This document shows, one piece after another, positions 53,601 through 64,000 of a stretch of 64,000 bases of DNA (position 1 is its first letter; each line of letters opens with the position of its first letter). The position numbers and the translations under genes are program-made. The notes under the pieces are model-generated. The model worked only from the letters and a program-made list of their open reading frames with translations, did no database searches and had not been told where the DNA came from. Source of the DNA: VRUE01 sp963697805 (lineage in GTDB: Bacteria > Actinomycetota > Thermoleophilia > Solirubrobacterales > 70-9); the NCBI GenBank assembly GCA_963697805.1, contig CAVOPB010000002.1, positions 806,001-870,000 on the forward strand, given 5' to 3'.

Positions 53601-54959
53601 CTAGCGCAGGAAGTGGCGGAGCTCGGCTTCGTAGGTGCGCGCCAGCAGCTCGGGCTCGACGGATAAAGCGGTGTCGGCCATGAAGCCGACCGTGAGCTCG
53701 CCGGCGTAACTGAAGATGCTGACGGTCATCCCGAGGCTGCCCGAACAGGGCGCCCAGACGAGCACCCCGGTGATCGGCACGCCGGCGAAGCTGAGCGGCG
53801 CACGCGGGCCGGGCACGTTGGTGACGACGAGGCTCGCTTTGTCGGTGAAGTAGCCGATCAGGCGGTCCTCCACCCAGGGCGGCGTCAGCCCCATCGCGCT
53901 GATCAGGCCATGGGCGAGGGGCGCCTCATGGGAGTCCTTGATCGTTCTCATCAGCCGGTGGACCTCGCGCAGGCGCTCCTCCGGCTCGGCCCGCCCCAAC
54001 GGCAGCGCCAGCAGGATCAGCGCGAACTCGTTGCCGAGATCGGCGGGGATCGGCTCCTCTGGCGGGCGCAGGTTGATCGGGACCATCGTGTGGATCTCCT
54101 CCGGGAGCGTGCCGTCCTCCTCCAGGTGCTGCTGGAGCGCCCCGACCAGCGCCGCGACGACGACGTCGTTGATCGTCGCGCCCCGCCGCCGGCCCGCCGC
54201 CTTGATCGGCGCCAGTGGGAAGCGCCTAGACCAGGCGACCCTGCGGCTCCCGTCGAGCGGCGCCCTCAACCCGGTCGCGGCGTCGGCCGGAGCGGCAACC
54301 AACCTCGCGGCGGTGGAGACGTCGCGCATGGCGGTGCCGGCCAGCTCGCGAAGGTGGTCCGGATGGGCAAGCGACTCCATCCCCTCGTGCACGACGGCGC
54401 TGCCGAGCCGGCGCGCCGCCGAGACGACGCCACGGGGCGCGGCGGTGAGCCGGCTCAGGGTGCTCTGCCCATCGCGGGGCGGCGCCAGCTCGAGCCCGCC
54501 GTCCACCTCATCGGCGGTCGAGAGCAGGACGCGGGAGAGGGCGATCCCGTCGGCGATGCAGTGGTGGATCCGCCACAGCACCGCCGAGCCGCCTTCGCAG
54601 CCTTCGATCAGGTAGAAGTGCCAAAGCGGCCTGCTCGGGTCGAGCGGCGGGGTGACCAGGTCGCCGACCAGCCCCTCCAGCGCCGCTCGGTCGCCTGGAG
54701 CCGGCAGCGCCAGTCGGTGGAGGTGGCTGCGGATGTCGAACGACGGGTCGTCCTCGAAGGCGGGGCGGCCGAGCGGATCGGAGACGCGCTGCCGGAAACG
54801 GGGGAAAGGGGCCACGAAGCGCCGCTCGAGCAGCTCGGCCACCGCGTCGAGGTCCGGGGTCCCGCCGAGCATGACGAGCGAGTTGACGACCATCGGGTTG
54901 GTCCGCCGATCCATGTGGAGCCAGGCGGCGTCTGCGGGTGGCATCGGGTGACGGCTCAT
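53601..54959 (-). CDS. Wax ester synthase/acyl-CoA:diacylglycerol acyltransferase (WS/DGAT)
   Basis: The 452-residue protein has the WS/DGAT active site HHCIADG (H132-G138), the N-terminal AAWLHMDRRTNPM, PLWHFYLIEG and the C-terminal domain with NDVVVAALVGALQQHL and VTNVPGPRAPLSFAGVPITG. These enzymes esterify acyl-CoA with fatty alcohols or diacylglycerol at membranes and lipid droplets, making storage lipid. The length is normal. A stub of another copy lies 1.9 kb away, beyond the SRPBCC gene. Confidence 0.94.
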   Translation of the reverse strand: MSRHPMPPADAAWLHMDRRTNPMVVNSLVMLGGTPDLDAVAELLERRFVAPFPRFRQRVSDPLGRPAFEDDPSFDIRSHLHRLALPAPGDRAALEGLVGDLVTPPLDPSRPLWHFYLIEGCEGGSAVLWRIHHCIADGIALSRVLLSTADEVDGGLELAPPRDGQSTLSRLTAAPRGVVSAARRLGSAVVHEGMESLAHPDHLRELAGTAMRDVSTAARLVAAPADAATGLRAPLDGSRRVAWSRRFPLAPIKAAGRRRGATINDVVVAALVGALQQHLEEDGTLPEEIHTMVPINLRPPEEPIPADLGNEFALILLALPLGRAEPEERLREVHRLMRTIKDSHEAPLAHGLISAMGLTPPWVEDRLIGYFTDKASLVVTNVPGPRAPLSFAGVPITGVLVWAPCSGSLGMTVSIFSYAGELTVGFMADTALSVEPELLARTYEAELRHFLR

Positions 54960-55113
54960 GCGTTCGATCCGGTGGCGGTTTGCTTTGGCCTCTTCAAACT
55001 AGACGATTGATCCCTGATCCCCGCCCACCTGGCCGGGTCGGAGACCGGTCCCTGGCAGGCGCCAGGGGGTCGACTCCGACCTCCCGATCAACTTGGGGGG
55101 TCAATGCAGGTCG

Positions 55114-55410
55114 TCATCGTCGGGCCATCCCTCTTCGAAGGGCTCCGCCCTCCCCTGAGAGCCCGCTCAGGCGCTGAGCCGCATCCGTCGCGAAGCTGCC
55201 CTCCTCCTCGAGCCCGACCGCCCGCTCGAAGGCGCTGCGGGCCTCCACCCGCTCGCCAATCGCCGCGCAGGCGTTGCCCAGCCAGTACCAGCCCCAGGCG
55301 GTGTGGGGCACCAGCTCGGTGTAGCAGCGAAGATGCGGTGGGCCAGGCTTGAACTCGACCAAGTACCAACCGTGCGAATTTGGGCGGTAAGGTGGAACCT
55401 GCTGAAAGCT
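55114..55410 (-). pseudogene. Truncated TPR-like protein fragment
   Basis: The minus strand encodes VPPYRPNSHGWYLVEFKPG, PPHLRCYTELVPHTAWGWYW, LGNACAAIGERVEARSAFER, AVGLEEEGSF, a TPR-like helix pair. No ATG or GTG start exists before the upstream TAG; only a TTG at 55362 is available. The frame overlaps the leader of the divergent stress-protein gene, so it is probably the 3' remainder of a larger gene. Confidence 0.45.
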
Positions 55411-55436
55411 GAGGACCTACCAGGGAGAGGCAAAAA

Positions 55437-56255
55437 ACGACTACGCCATTCCCCAGCATCGTCTGCGGCATCGAAGGCGGCCCAGGAAGCACCGAGGCGG
55501 CGCGGCAGGCGGTTGCGTTGGCGGCAACCGGGGCCTCCGTTCACTTCATCGCCGTTCGCGTCGACCGCCAGCTGGGGCCGGAGTACAGGCAAGAAGGGCT
55601 TGAGAAGGGGTTGGAAGAGGCCGGCAGGATCGCCCGAGAGGCCGGGGTTTCAGCTTCGATCGAGATTGGCAGCAATCGCCAAAGCGCCACAAATGTCTTG
55701 CTTCCACTGAGCGAGCGTCATGACCTGTTGATCCTCGGAACCCACGGTCGCTCGCGCGCTGCCGGGATCATGCTTGCCGGCACCGCCACCAAGGCTGCCC
55801 ACATGACGGACCGATCTCTGTTGATCGCGCGAGAGCCCCCCGGCCCAAACAGGTTCCCGACGCACTTGATTGTTGCCAGCGACGGTTCGCCCGGGTCCTG
55901 GGCTCCGATGCGGGTCGGCGCGCGGGTCGCCACCGCCTTCAACTCGAAGCTCGAGGTTGTCCACGTCGTCGACAGGTCGCATCCGGAGCGCCACCGGGCG
56001 ATCGAAGACCAGATTGCCGAGATCGGCGAGATGACCGGCGAGGAGCCTGCGCTCAGCGAGCCCAGAGGCCACGCTGCCCACGAAATCATCGAGGCCACCC
56101 AGTCGAAAGCACCCTCGATGCTGATCTGTGGTCGTCGCGGCCAGGGCGGAATCAAGGCACTGGGCAGCGTCAGCGAGCGAGTCGCGCATCGTGCCGCGTG
56201 CTCGGTCCTACTAGTCCCGACCGGCAACGGGGCATCGGATTCGTCGCAGCAGTGA
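55437..56255 (+). CDS. Tandem universal stress protein (UspA fold), non-canonical start
   Basis: Two Usp domains are present. The first includes SIVCGIEGGPGSTEAARQAV and LLILGTHGRSRAAGIMLAGT; the second includes THLIVASDGSPGSWAPMRVG and LICGRRGQGGIKALGSVSER, each with the ATP-binding G-2x-G-9x-G(S/T)-type end. The first beta-strand is encoded upstream of any ATG, GTG or TTG. A ribosome-binding site (GGGAGAGG) sits 6 nt before ACG at 55437, where ATG would be expected. The first standard start (TTG, 55518) would remove the first strand. I annotate from the ACG. Confidence 0.8.
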   Translation, partial: TTTPFPSIVCGIEGGPGSTEAARQAVALAATGASVHFIAVRVDRQLGPEYRQEGLEKGLEEAGRIAREAGVSASIEIGSNRQSATNVLLPLSERHDLLILGTHGRSRAAGIMLAGTATKAAHMTDRSLLIAREPPGPNRFPTHLIVASDGSPGSWAPMRVGARVATAFNSKLEVVHVVDRSHPERHRAIEDQIAEIGEMTGEEPALSEPRGHAAHEIIEATQSKAPSMLICGRRGQGGIKALGSVSERVAHRAACSVLLVPTGNGASDSSQQ

Positions 56256-56486
56256 GATCGCTCAGGGTCTCTCCGGCGCAAATCGGTGCAACCTGTGCCC
56301 TTTTTCGAGGTGTTATTTGTGAAGCGAGTTGCTAGGCCTCCTAACTCCCATGAGGTCTAGTTGTCCGCAGAATCCTTCCCGATTACGCCTTTCCGAGCGG
56401 GAGTTTCGGGGGTTCGGGTCGTGGGTGAGCGTTCCCGGTAGCAGGAGGCGACGGGGGCGAAGATGGCTCTGGGCCCGGGGTCTAGA
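56256..56486. other. Intergenic region, nothing recognised
   Basis: This 230-bp spacer separates the convergent stress-protein and K+ channel genes. No convincing hairpin or gene was found. Confidence 0.4.
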
Positions 56487-57602
56487 TCAGGCCCCGGCCG
56501 GACCCGGCGCCATCAGGGTCTCCAGGTGCTCCAGTGCCTTCGCCTCTCCCATCGCGACGATCACCTGGCCCTCTTCAAGCACGGTGTCAGAAGGCGGCTG
56601 TGGTTCCACTGTCCCGCCCCGGCGCCCCAACGCCACGATCGTCGCCGATCCCCGCACCTCCTCGAGGGTCCCACCAGCGCCGGCACAGCCGACGGTCACC
56701 TCAATCTCCTCCATCCGGTATCCGGGGGCGACCTCGACGACCCCTGTCACCTGCGGGTGCAGGATGGAGCGGGCCATCTCCGCGCCGCTCTCCCTGTAGG
56801 GGGAGACGATTCGGTCGGCGCCCGCGCGGCGCAACTTGCTCTCGGAGTCTTCGACGCTGGCGCGGGCGACGATCGCGAGGTCGGGGCGCAGCTCGCGCGC
56901 GGTCAGCGTGATGAAGATGTTCTCGGCGTCCGAGTCGACGCAGGCGATCACCCCGGCGGCGCTCATGATCCCGGCGCCGCGGAGCACCTCGTCATCTGAG
57001 GGCGAGCCCTCGATGAAAGGCGCGCCCATCGCGTCGGCGTGCTCCCTCGTCTCGCCCGGGTTGTTGTCGAGGACGATGAAGTCGCGCCCCGCCGCCTGCA
57101 GGTCGCGGGCGACCTGGCGCCCCACCCGGCCGAAGCCGCAGATCAGGATGTGGTTGTACAGCGAGTCGATCTTCCTTAAGACCCTTCTCTCCTCGAGCAG
57201 GCCTGAGAGATGGCCCGCGACGAAGAACTCGGTCAACGTAACCACTGCGTAGAAGAGGGTACCCACGCCGAAGACGATCAACAGGACCTTGAGGATCTGA
57301 CCTCCTGTTCCGATCGGCTCTGGGATTGAACCGACTGTGGCAACTGTGTCGAGGGCCCAGACGAGGCCGAAACCAACAGACGTGCCTTCGGTGACCATGT
57401 AGCCAACGGTCCCGACGGCGAGCAGCGCGCAGATCGCGAAGCCCAGGAGCGCGAGCCGCTCGAGCAATTCCACAAGCTGGCGCCGCAGCAGGGCGCGGGA
57501 GCCGCCGAGGCCGGGATGGTGTGCGATCCGGCGCAGGCCCGCGCGTCCGGTCGGGAAGCCGGGAAGCTGTCTCGAATCGTCCCCCATTTCGACTGCGGTC
57601 AA
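56487..57602 (-). CDS. K+ channel-like protein with RCK (TrkA-N/TrkA-C) domains and altered filter
   Basis: The 371-residue protein has two membrane helices around a pore loop (about 48-125), an RCK/TrkA-N Rossmann domain (HILICGFGRVGRQVARDLQA, FIVLDNN, VIACVDSDAENIFI) and a TrkA-C domain (YRMEEIEVTVG, GQVIVAMGEAKALEHLE). The filter reads TVATVGSIP (T86-P94), not TVGYGD, so ion selectivity may differ. This layout is that of MthK/Kch-type channels gated by ligand binding to RCK domains. Confidence 0.85.
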   Translation of the reverse strand: MTAVEMGDDSRQLPGFPTGRAGLRRIAHHPGLGGSRALLRRQLVELLERLALLGFAICALLAVGTVGYMVTEGTSVGFGLVWALDTVATVGSIPEPIGTGGQILKVLLIVFGVGTLFYAVVTLTEFFVAGHLSGLLEERRVLRKIDSLYNHILICGFGRVGRQVARDLQAAGRDFIVLDNNPGETREHADAMGAPFIEGSPSDDEVLRGAGIMSAAGVIACVDSDAENIFITLTARELRPDLAIVARASVEDSESKLRRAGADRIVSPYRESGAEMARSILHPQVTGVVEVAPGYRMEEIEVTVGCAGAGGTLEEVRGSATIVALGRRGGTVEPQPPSDTVLEEGQVIVAMGEAKALEHLETLMAPGPAGA

Positions 57603-58092
57603 TCCGCCTCGGCGGCGCGGGCGACCCCGACGGAAACGGCGGCCGGAGCGCCGGCCCCGAACACCGCCGAGATGGCAAGTACGGGGAAGGTGGCCGCCTC
57701 GGCCAACCCGCTCCGCAGACGATTCGCCTCAGATAGGCCGACGAAAGTCGGCGGCCTGGTCACCTCCGTTCCATGGATCATCGCGAGAGCCGTTCCAATG
57801 GACGAGCTCCGGCGGCACCCGCCGAAGCTCTCGGGCGCGATGGGCAGGTGGCCAACGCCCTGTTCGGGCGATCCGGGGCAGGGGTCCGGATAGGGCGGCC
57901 GAGTAGCATTTCCGCCAAGCAGCGGGCTTCAAGCCCTGGAGACACGGAACGAGCTTATGGGAGGACCGCGAAGGGGCTTCTCGCAGTCCACGGTCTTCGG
58001 TGCTGCCTACCTTTCACCACGTCGTCCTGATTCCGCCCGAGTAGCCAGAAGGGTGGGGGCGGACTGCATAAGGCCTCTATGCTCACCTCACC
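57603..58092. other. Intergenic region, no gene supported
   Basis: About 490 bp. A 60-codon minus-strand frame (57,599-57,781) ending GAGAPAAVSVGVARAAEAD is hydrophobic but resembles no family and overlaps the channel gene's start. Nothing else is recognised. Confidence 0.4.
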
Positions 58093-58629
58093 TTGAACGC
58101 AGACCGGAAAGGGCCACCCGAGGTCAAGATCGTTGAGGCGGGGGTGGAGCGACTGGACGACATAGAGTCGCTGTGGCGAGCGATGCACGACTACCACGCC
58201 GGTGTCGCTGGCGAGGCGCGCGAGGTCGCCCCATTCCGGGATGCAGAGGACTCCTGGCAGCGGCGCCTGACCGAGTTCGAGCGCTGGATGCGCGCAGGTG
58301 AGGCCTGGTTATTGATCGCCGAGCGCGAAGGCTCGCCTGTCGGCTTCGCCTTCTTCCGGATCTGCGACAGCGACTGGAGCTTTGAAACGAACGAGCGGAT
58401 GGGCGAGCTGGAGGCGCTCTCGGTTGAACCCGAGCTGCGCCGCTGGGGGATTGGCTCGTTGCTCATGGAGCAGGTCGAGCTGCGTCTCGCTGCTGCGGGC
58501 GTTGGTTTCATCGGGCTGAACGTCATCGCTGGCAACGAGGAAGCGCTGCGCTTCTACGAGCGCTGGGGGATGGTGCCATCGCACGTCCGTTGCCTGGGTC
58601 GGATGCTTCCAGGCCGTAGCGGCGAGTAG
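58093..58629 (+). CDS. GNAT-family N-acetyltransferase
   Basis: The 178-residue protein, with a TTG start, contains the GNAT core GMELEALSVEPELRRWGIGS-like motif A (MGELEALSVEPELRRWGIGS, LLMEQVELRL) and motif B IGLNVIAGNEEALRFYERWG. The N-terminal VEAGVERLDDIESLWRAMHD is standard. The acceptor is unknown. It stands alone. Confidence 0.88.
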   Translation: MNADRKGPPEVKIVEAGVERLDDIESLWRAMHDYHAGVAGEAREVAPFRDAEDSWQRRLTEFERWMRAGEAWLLIAEREGSPVGFAFFRICDSDWSFETNERMGELEALSVEPELRRWGIGSLLMEQVELRLAAAGVGFIGLNVIAGNEEALRFYERWGMVPSHVRCLGRMLPGRSGE

Positions 58630-58789
58630 CACCCACCCACTTGCGCCTGGCGTCCTCTCCAGGAACTCCCCGATACACGAGAACAGGTAGCGGGAGCCCG
58701 AAGAAGGCTATGAAAGTTAGAGGCGCTTCTTGGCGTGCGTCTAACTTAGGCGGCGGGGCCGTTTCGATCCCCGTCGCTTAGCGCGAAAG

Positions 58790-59086
58790 CTACTGGGGCT
58801 TGTGGTACGCAGCCAGATCGAACCACTCGACGCGGCTTGGCGGATCTTCGACGCCGGCTTCTTTCAGGGCTTGCCCGAGCCGCTCAGCCATGAAGCGTTC
58901 TTGGTCCTCCTGCGAGGCCCAGACCTCGGAGACGATCCAGCCGCCCGGCTTGACTCCGCCACTGTGAAAAAACAGGCCCGCCGGCCAGTCCCCCTCACCG
59001 CTTGCCACATCGATTCCAAGGCGCTCGGTGACCCTTTCATAGCCCTCAACGTCGCCGGCGAACTCCATGATCAGGATCTTTGCCAC
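58790..59086 (-). CDS. Small ABM-like (dimeric alpha-beta barrel) protein
   Basis: The 98-residue protein MAKILIMEFAGDVEGYERVT...GLFFHSGGVKPGGWIVSEVW, ASQEDQERFMAERLGQALKE has the ferredoxin-like strand-helix-strand pattern of antibiotic-biosynthesis monooxygenase-type barrels, with a conserved H in FFHSGG. It may be a small monooxygenase or a heme/ligand binder; function is unknown. Confidence 0.7.
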   Translation of the reverse strand: MAKILIMEFAGDVEGYERVTERLGIDVASGEGDWPAGLFFHSGGVKPGGWIVSEVWASQEDQERFMAERLGQALKEAGVEDPPSRVEWFDLAAYHKPQ

Positions 59087-59360
59087 CTTGTCCCTTCATC
59101 GCTTGCATATGCAAGACGAAGCTGCCACAGCGAACGGAGCGCGTCAAGAGTGAATCACGCAGAGCAGCGCAGAAGGCAGCCGCCCCCGAAGCACGGGCTC
59201 GAGATATATGCCCGGTGGCGAAGGGCGGCATCAGCGATACCGCGCGCCCTTGAAGGGCCGCTTACTTGAATTCGCCAGCCTTGATCATCGGACCGTCAGC
59301 GACGGTAGGCGAAAGCCCTGGCAGAGATGTGCGGTGGGCGGCGACCCCGCTCGTCCCGAC
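59087..59360. other. Intergenic region, nothing recognised
   Basis: A 274-bp spacer without a convincing gene. Short frames have no motif or ribosome-binding site. Confidence 0.35.
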
Positions 59361-59636
59361 CTAAGCCTCCTCACCTTCGCCGCCGCTCCCAGCCGACTCG
59401 CCGGCGCTGTGCACGATCTTCTTCAGAAATTCGTACTGGGTCTCGACCAGCTTGTCCGCCATCTTCAGCGCCGAGTCGACAATCTCCTCGACCTGCGAGG
59501 GGCTCGCCGATCCAGCCAGCGTCTTGTCGACGCTGCCGACGAAACCGCGAACCGCGCCGATCGCCGCCTCCTGTCCGTCCTTGATCTCCTCCAACACTTC
59601 CTCGGAGAGCTCCACGGATTTGTCTGCGAGTGCCAT
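59361..59636 (-). CDS. Small acidic helical protein, 91 residues
   Basis: The protein MALADKSVELSEEVLEEIKD...ALKMADKLVETQYEFLKKIV ends in a Gly/Glu-rich tail and is almost wholly helical and amphipathic. It has a good ribosome-binding site (AAAGGAG). The LVETQYEFLKKIV helix resembles phasin-like or granule-associated small proteins. With a WS/DGAT gene 5 kb away this invites, but does not establish, a lipid-droplet role. Confidence 0.6.
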   Translation of the reverse strand: MALADKSVELSEEVLEEIKDGQEAAIGAVRGFVGSVDKTLAGSASPSQVEEIVDSALKMADKLVETQYEFLKKIVHSAGESAGSGGEGEEA

Positions 59637-59788
59637 CTGGACTCCTTTCCAAGTCCCCTATTGGACTTTGCCTCTTGTCATCTTGTCGACTTTGCCGAAT
59701 GGTTGCGGTCCCTCGTCGACGCAGACGCGTCGGGAAGGGGTGGATGCCGGAGATCACCTGAGGCGTCAAAGCGAGCCAAGCCCCGCCT

Positions 59789-62209
<2,421 letters not shown>

Positions 62210-62625
62210 TCTTGACCTCCAGAATTTGTTCGAGCGTTTGGGCTGCCTGGAGTCCCAGCCAGGTGTTGCGCAGGGTAGCGATCGCCCGGTGGCGCGCGCC
62301 CAGTCCCCCGTCATCGCAGCGTCGTAGGAAATCCGCGATCCCACCCTTCCATTCCCCCAAGACACCCGACGAGCACGATCAGGCGCACGGCTGGCTACCG
62401 CCGTCGTCTCCAACTCCGCGCCGGGGCGCGCCCAGCCGCCGCGCGGGTCGCGCGCGGCGGCCAGACTCTCGGCCAGCGCAGCGCGGCCCATCCGATCGTG
62501 AGGGTGGGAAAGCCACCGTCCTGCGCCTGCAGTCCGCGCAACCAACGGCCGGTTGTCTCGACCGGCAAGGGCTCGGCGGTGGGAGCGGCAAGCGGCGGGG
62601 GATTGGCGGTGCGTACCATGCCCGC
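62210..62625. other. Gap with possible prenyltransferase/cyclase-repeat remnant
   Basis: On the minus strand, frames around 62,400-62,600 read GRWLRGLQAQDGGFPTLTIG and, one frame over, AARDPRGGW, reminiscent of the QW-type repeats of terpene cyclases or prenyltransferase-alpha repeats. The match is short and frameshifted; no gene is claimed. The right end holds the start region of the HEAT-repeat gene. Confidence 0.3.
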
Positions 62626-63081
62626 ATGAGCGAGGCGGCCCAGGTGCGCCTGTGTGCGCTGTTGCGCGAGGACCCCGCACCCGAAGTGCGCGCGGAGGCG
62701 GCGCGAGCGCTGGGCGTTGTCGGCGAGCTCGCAGAGTCGGTTGAGCCGCTGATCGAAGCGCTCGATAACCCCAGCGTGACCGTGCGTCGCGCGGCCACGC
62801 TCTCCCTGGGGCGCACCCGCGATCCGCGTGCCTGCCAGGCGCTGCTCGAGGTCCTTGGCGAGCGTCCGGAGCTCTGGCGCGAGGCGTCGGCGGCGCTTGC
62901 AGCCACCGGCGATCGCGACCTCTACGATCGCTTGCTGCCGCTTCTCGATTCGGAGTCCGGGGAGGTGCGATCCGGCGCCGTTCGCGCGATTGCCGCGATC
63001 ACCAGCCAAACGCCGGCCGGCGAGTTGGAACCGGTCTTCGAGTACTCCGACGGGGAAGGCCACCGGCATCCGCTCTTCTGA
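62626..63081 (+). CDS. HEAT-repeat protein
   Basis: From ATG 62626 the 151-residue protein consists of about four HEAT/PBS-lyase-type repeats (DPAPEVRAEAARALGVVGEL, NPSVTVRRAATLSLGRTRDP, RPELWREASAALAATGDRD, SGEVRSGAVRAIAAITSQT). Such proteins are scaffolds for protein contacts. It is divergent from PEP synthase and convergent with the phosphopantetheinyl transferase gene. The partner is unknown. Confidence 0.85.
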   Translation: MSEAAQVRLCALLREDPAPEVRAEAARALGVVGELAESVEPLIEALDNPSVTVRRAATLSLGRTRDPRACQALLEVLGERPELWREASAALAATGDRDLYDRLLPLLDSESGEVRSGAVRAIAAITSQTPAGELEPVFEYSDGEGHRHPLF

Positions 63082-63109
63082 GCGCCCGCCCTGGACACTT
63101 CAACTGTGA

Positions 63110-63787
63110 CTAATGAAGCTCGACGGGCGGCGACTCGTCGGCGAGATCGCTCACAATCGCCATCACCCAGCTCGAGTCTCGGTGCCACCAACCGAGTTCG
63201 ACCAAGCCCTCCTGCCAGGCGACTCGAAATCGCTCCCATCCGTCGCCAGGGTCAATCAGTGGCCCGAGTTCGACGGTTGCCTGCCGGATATTTAGCCGCA
63301 GGCCCTCGCGCCTCGCCTTCGAGGCCGCCTCCTTCGCTGTCCAGACAAGGTTCGCCGCCAGATCTCGGTGGTCTCCGGTCAGACTGCTCACCAACTCGCG
63401 CTCGTCCGCGCCGAGCCACTCTCTCACGAATGCCGGGCTGCGCGCCTCCAGCACCTCGAGGTCGCAGCCGAGCGCGGCTGGCGCATCGCTCACGGTGACC
63501 AACGCCCGCCCCCCGCGATGGCTGAGCGAGAGCGCAACCGGCGTCTCCCCGCCGTCGATGAACGCTTCAGGCGCCCCGTCCTCCGCGGCGAGAAGCTCGA
63601 CCGCAGCCGGCGGCACCTTCTTCCAAGTCGCCACCGCGGCCTTCGCCGTCCACCGCCCGAGCCGCCAGTCGCGGTGACGCTTCTCGGATCGGAGCGTCGA
63701 GAGGATCTCGCGCTCTCGCTCGCTCAGCCACGCATCGTCCTCCGGGACCTCAGCGAGCACGCGCGTCAGCCACCCGAGTCCGGCCAT
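63110..63787 (-). CDS. 4'-phosphopantetheinyl transferase
   Basis: The 225-residue protein is of the Sfp-like two-lobe type: LSLSHRGGRALVTVSDAPAA (substrate His), LGCDLEVLEARSPAFVREWL (Mg ligand Asp/Glu) and VWTAKEAASKARREGLRLNI (WTxKEAxxK). It transfers the CoA phosphopantetheine arm to carrier-protein serines. It overlaps the end of the upstream carboxyltransferase gene by about 22 bp, pointing to an operon for acyl- or polyketide-type assembly running off the right edge. Confidence 0.93.
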   Translation of the reverse strand: MAGLGWLTRVLAEVPEDDAWLSEREREILSTLRSEKRHRDWRLGRWTAKAAVATWKKVPPAAVELLAAEDGAPEAFIDGGETPVALSLSHRGGRALVTVSDAPAALGCDLEVLEARSPAFVREWLGADERELVSSLTGDHRDLAANLVWTAKEAASKARREGLRLNIRQATVELGPLIDPGDGWERFRVAWQEGLVELGWWHRDSSWVMAIVSDLADESPPVELH

Positions 63788-64000
63788 CGCCGCCCCTTCC
63801 CGTTGACCGTGCGCCGCATTCCGCTCTCGATGGCCTCGATCAGATGGGGGCGCAGCGCCGCCGGCGAAATGATCGAACCGACCGAACCCACTTCTACCGC
63901 CCGCTCGACGCTGTGGATCGAGTCGAATTCAGCGGCAAGCTCGCCCTGCTTCTCCGAGCGCACCCGATCCCACAGCTCGGACCGCTGAGCGCGAAGACGG
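63766..64000 (-). CDS. C-terminus of an acyl-CoA carboxylase carboxyltransferase-like protein, partial
   Basis: The minus-strand frame is open to the window edge and reads RLRAQRSELWDRVRSEKQGE, LAAEFDSIHSVERAVEVGSV, GSIISPAALRPHLIEAIESG then MRRTVNGKGRRWPDSGG. The SIHSVERAVEVGS and I-PAxLRPxLIxAIE words match the C-terminal end of carboxyltransferase (biotin-dependent carboxylase) subunits. These transfer CO2 from carboxybiotin to acyl-CoA. The rest lies to the right of the window. Confidence 0.7.
   Translation of the reverse strand, partial: RLRAQRSELWDRVRSEKQGELAAEFDSIHSVERAVEVGSVGSIISPAALRPHLIEAIESGMRRTVNGKGRRWPDSGG

Noticed and set aside
57599..57781. 60-codon hydrophobic minus-strand frame
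   Set aside because: It overlaps the channel gene start, has no ribosome-binding site and resembles no family.
62395..62640. Terpene-cyclase/prenyltransferase repeat gene
   Set aside because: Only one QW-like motif and one weak GGW word, in different frames; too little to call even a pseudogene.

Overview
The window is high-GC actinobacterial DNA. Zinc-ribbon and sigma-factor architectures, an F420-type PPOX protein, wax ester synthase, and the order SurA-like foldase / enolase / FtsB-DivIC-like protein all suggest Actinomycetota, most likely class Thermoleophilia (Solirubrobacterales). That placement is inference from gene content; no 16S gene is present.

Layout. Positions 1-17,320 look like ordinary chromosome: a partial SurA-like foldase, enolase, a divisome protein, a large GT-C-like membrane protein, a secreted nuclease, class I aldolase, an inactive-looking rhomboid, an R2lox-type oxidase, an IS481 insertion, an ECF sigma factor fused to its own anti-sigma-like tail, tRNA-Leu, a ThDP enzyme, Ppx/GppA and an initiator tRNA-Met.

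Positions 17,250-50,600 look like accessory DNA built at that initiator tRNA. The 3' half of the tRNA recurs as a 37-bp exact direct repeat at 36,205 and 50,546, which suggests two tandem integrated segments of about 18.9 and 14.3 kb. Several copies are preceded by leftover 3' ends of integrase-like genes whose stop codon lies in the tRNA anticodon region. A truncated large serine recombinase reads into the intact tRNA. Inside are many intact metabolic genes (AdhE, methyltransferases, a UGT-type glycosyltransferase, HMG-CoA reductase, MalY/PatB lyase, amidohydrolase, GST), mixed with broken genes (GH15, VOC, GYD, MDR, CoA-transferase/IclR chimera, IS256 fragment) and at least four dispersed repeat families.

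The best candidate for an undescribed pathway is at 31.8-35.6 kb. A predicted ATP-grasp ligase is followed 26 bp later by a radical SAM protein with a Cys-Cys-Ala-Glu-Pro tail. A DsrE-like protein is convergent to them and a degenerate A-type/NifU protein is divergent.

Positions 50,600-64,000 hold a two-gene operon (kinase-like DUF6206-type protein plus class III aminotransferase), a SRPBCC protein with a paralogue at 41.3 kb, a wax ester synthase/DGAT plus an N-terminal fragment of a second copy, a universal stress protein with no normal start codon, a K+ channel-like protein with an altered filter, PEP synthase, a HEAT-repeat protein, a phosphopantetheinyl transferase and the C-terminus of a carboxyltransferase running off the window. 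Coordinates of starts are my choices from ribosome-binding sites and family length; functional names rest on motif recognition only.
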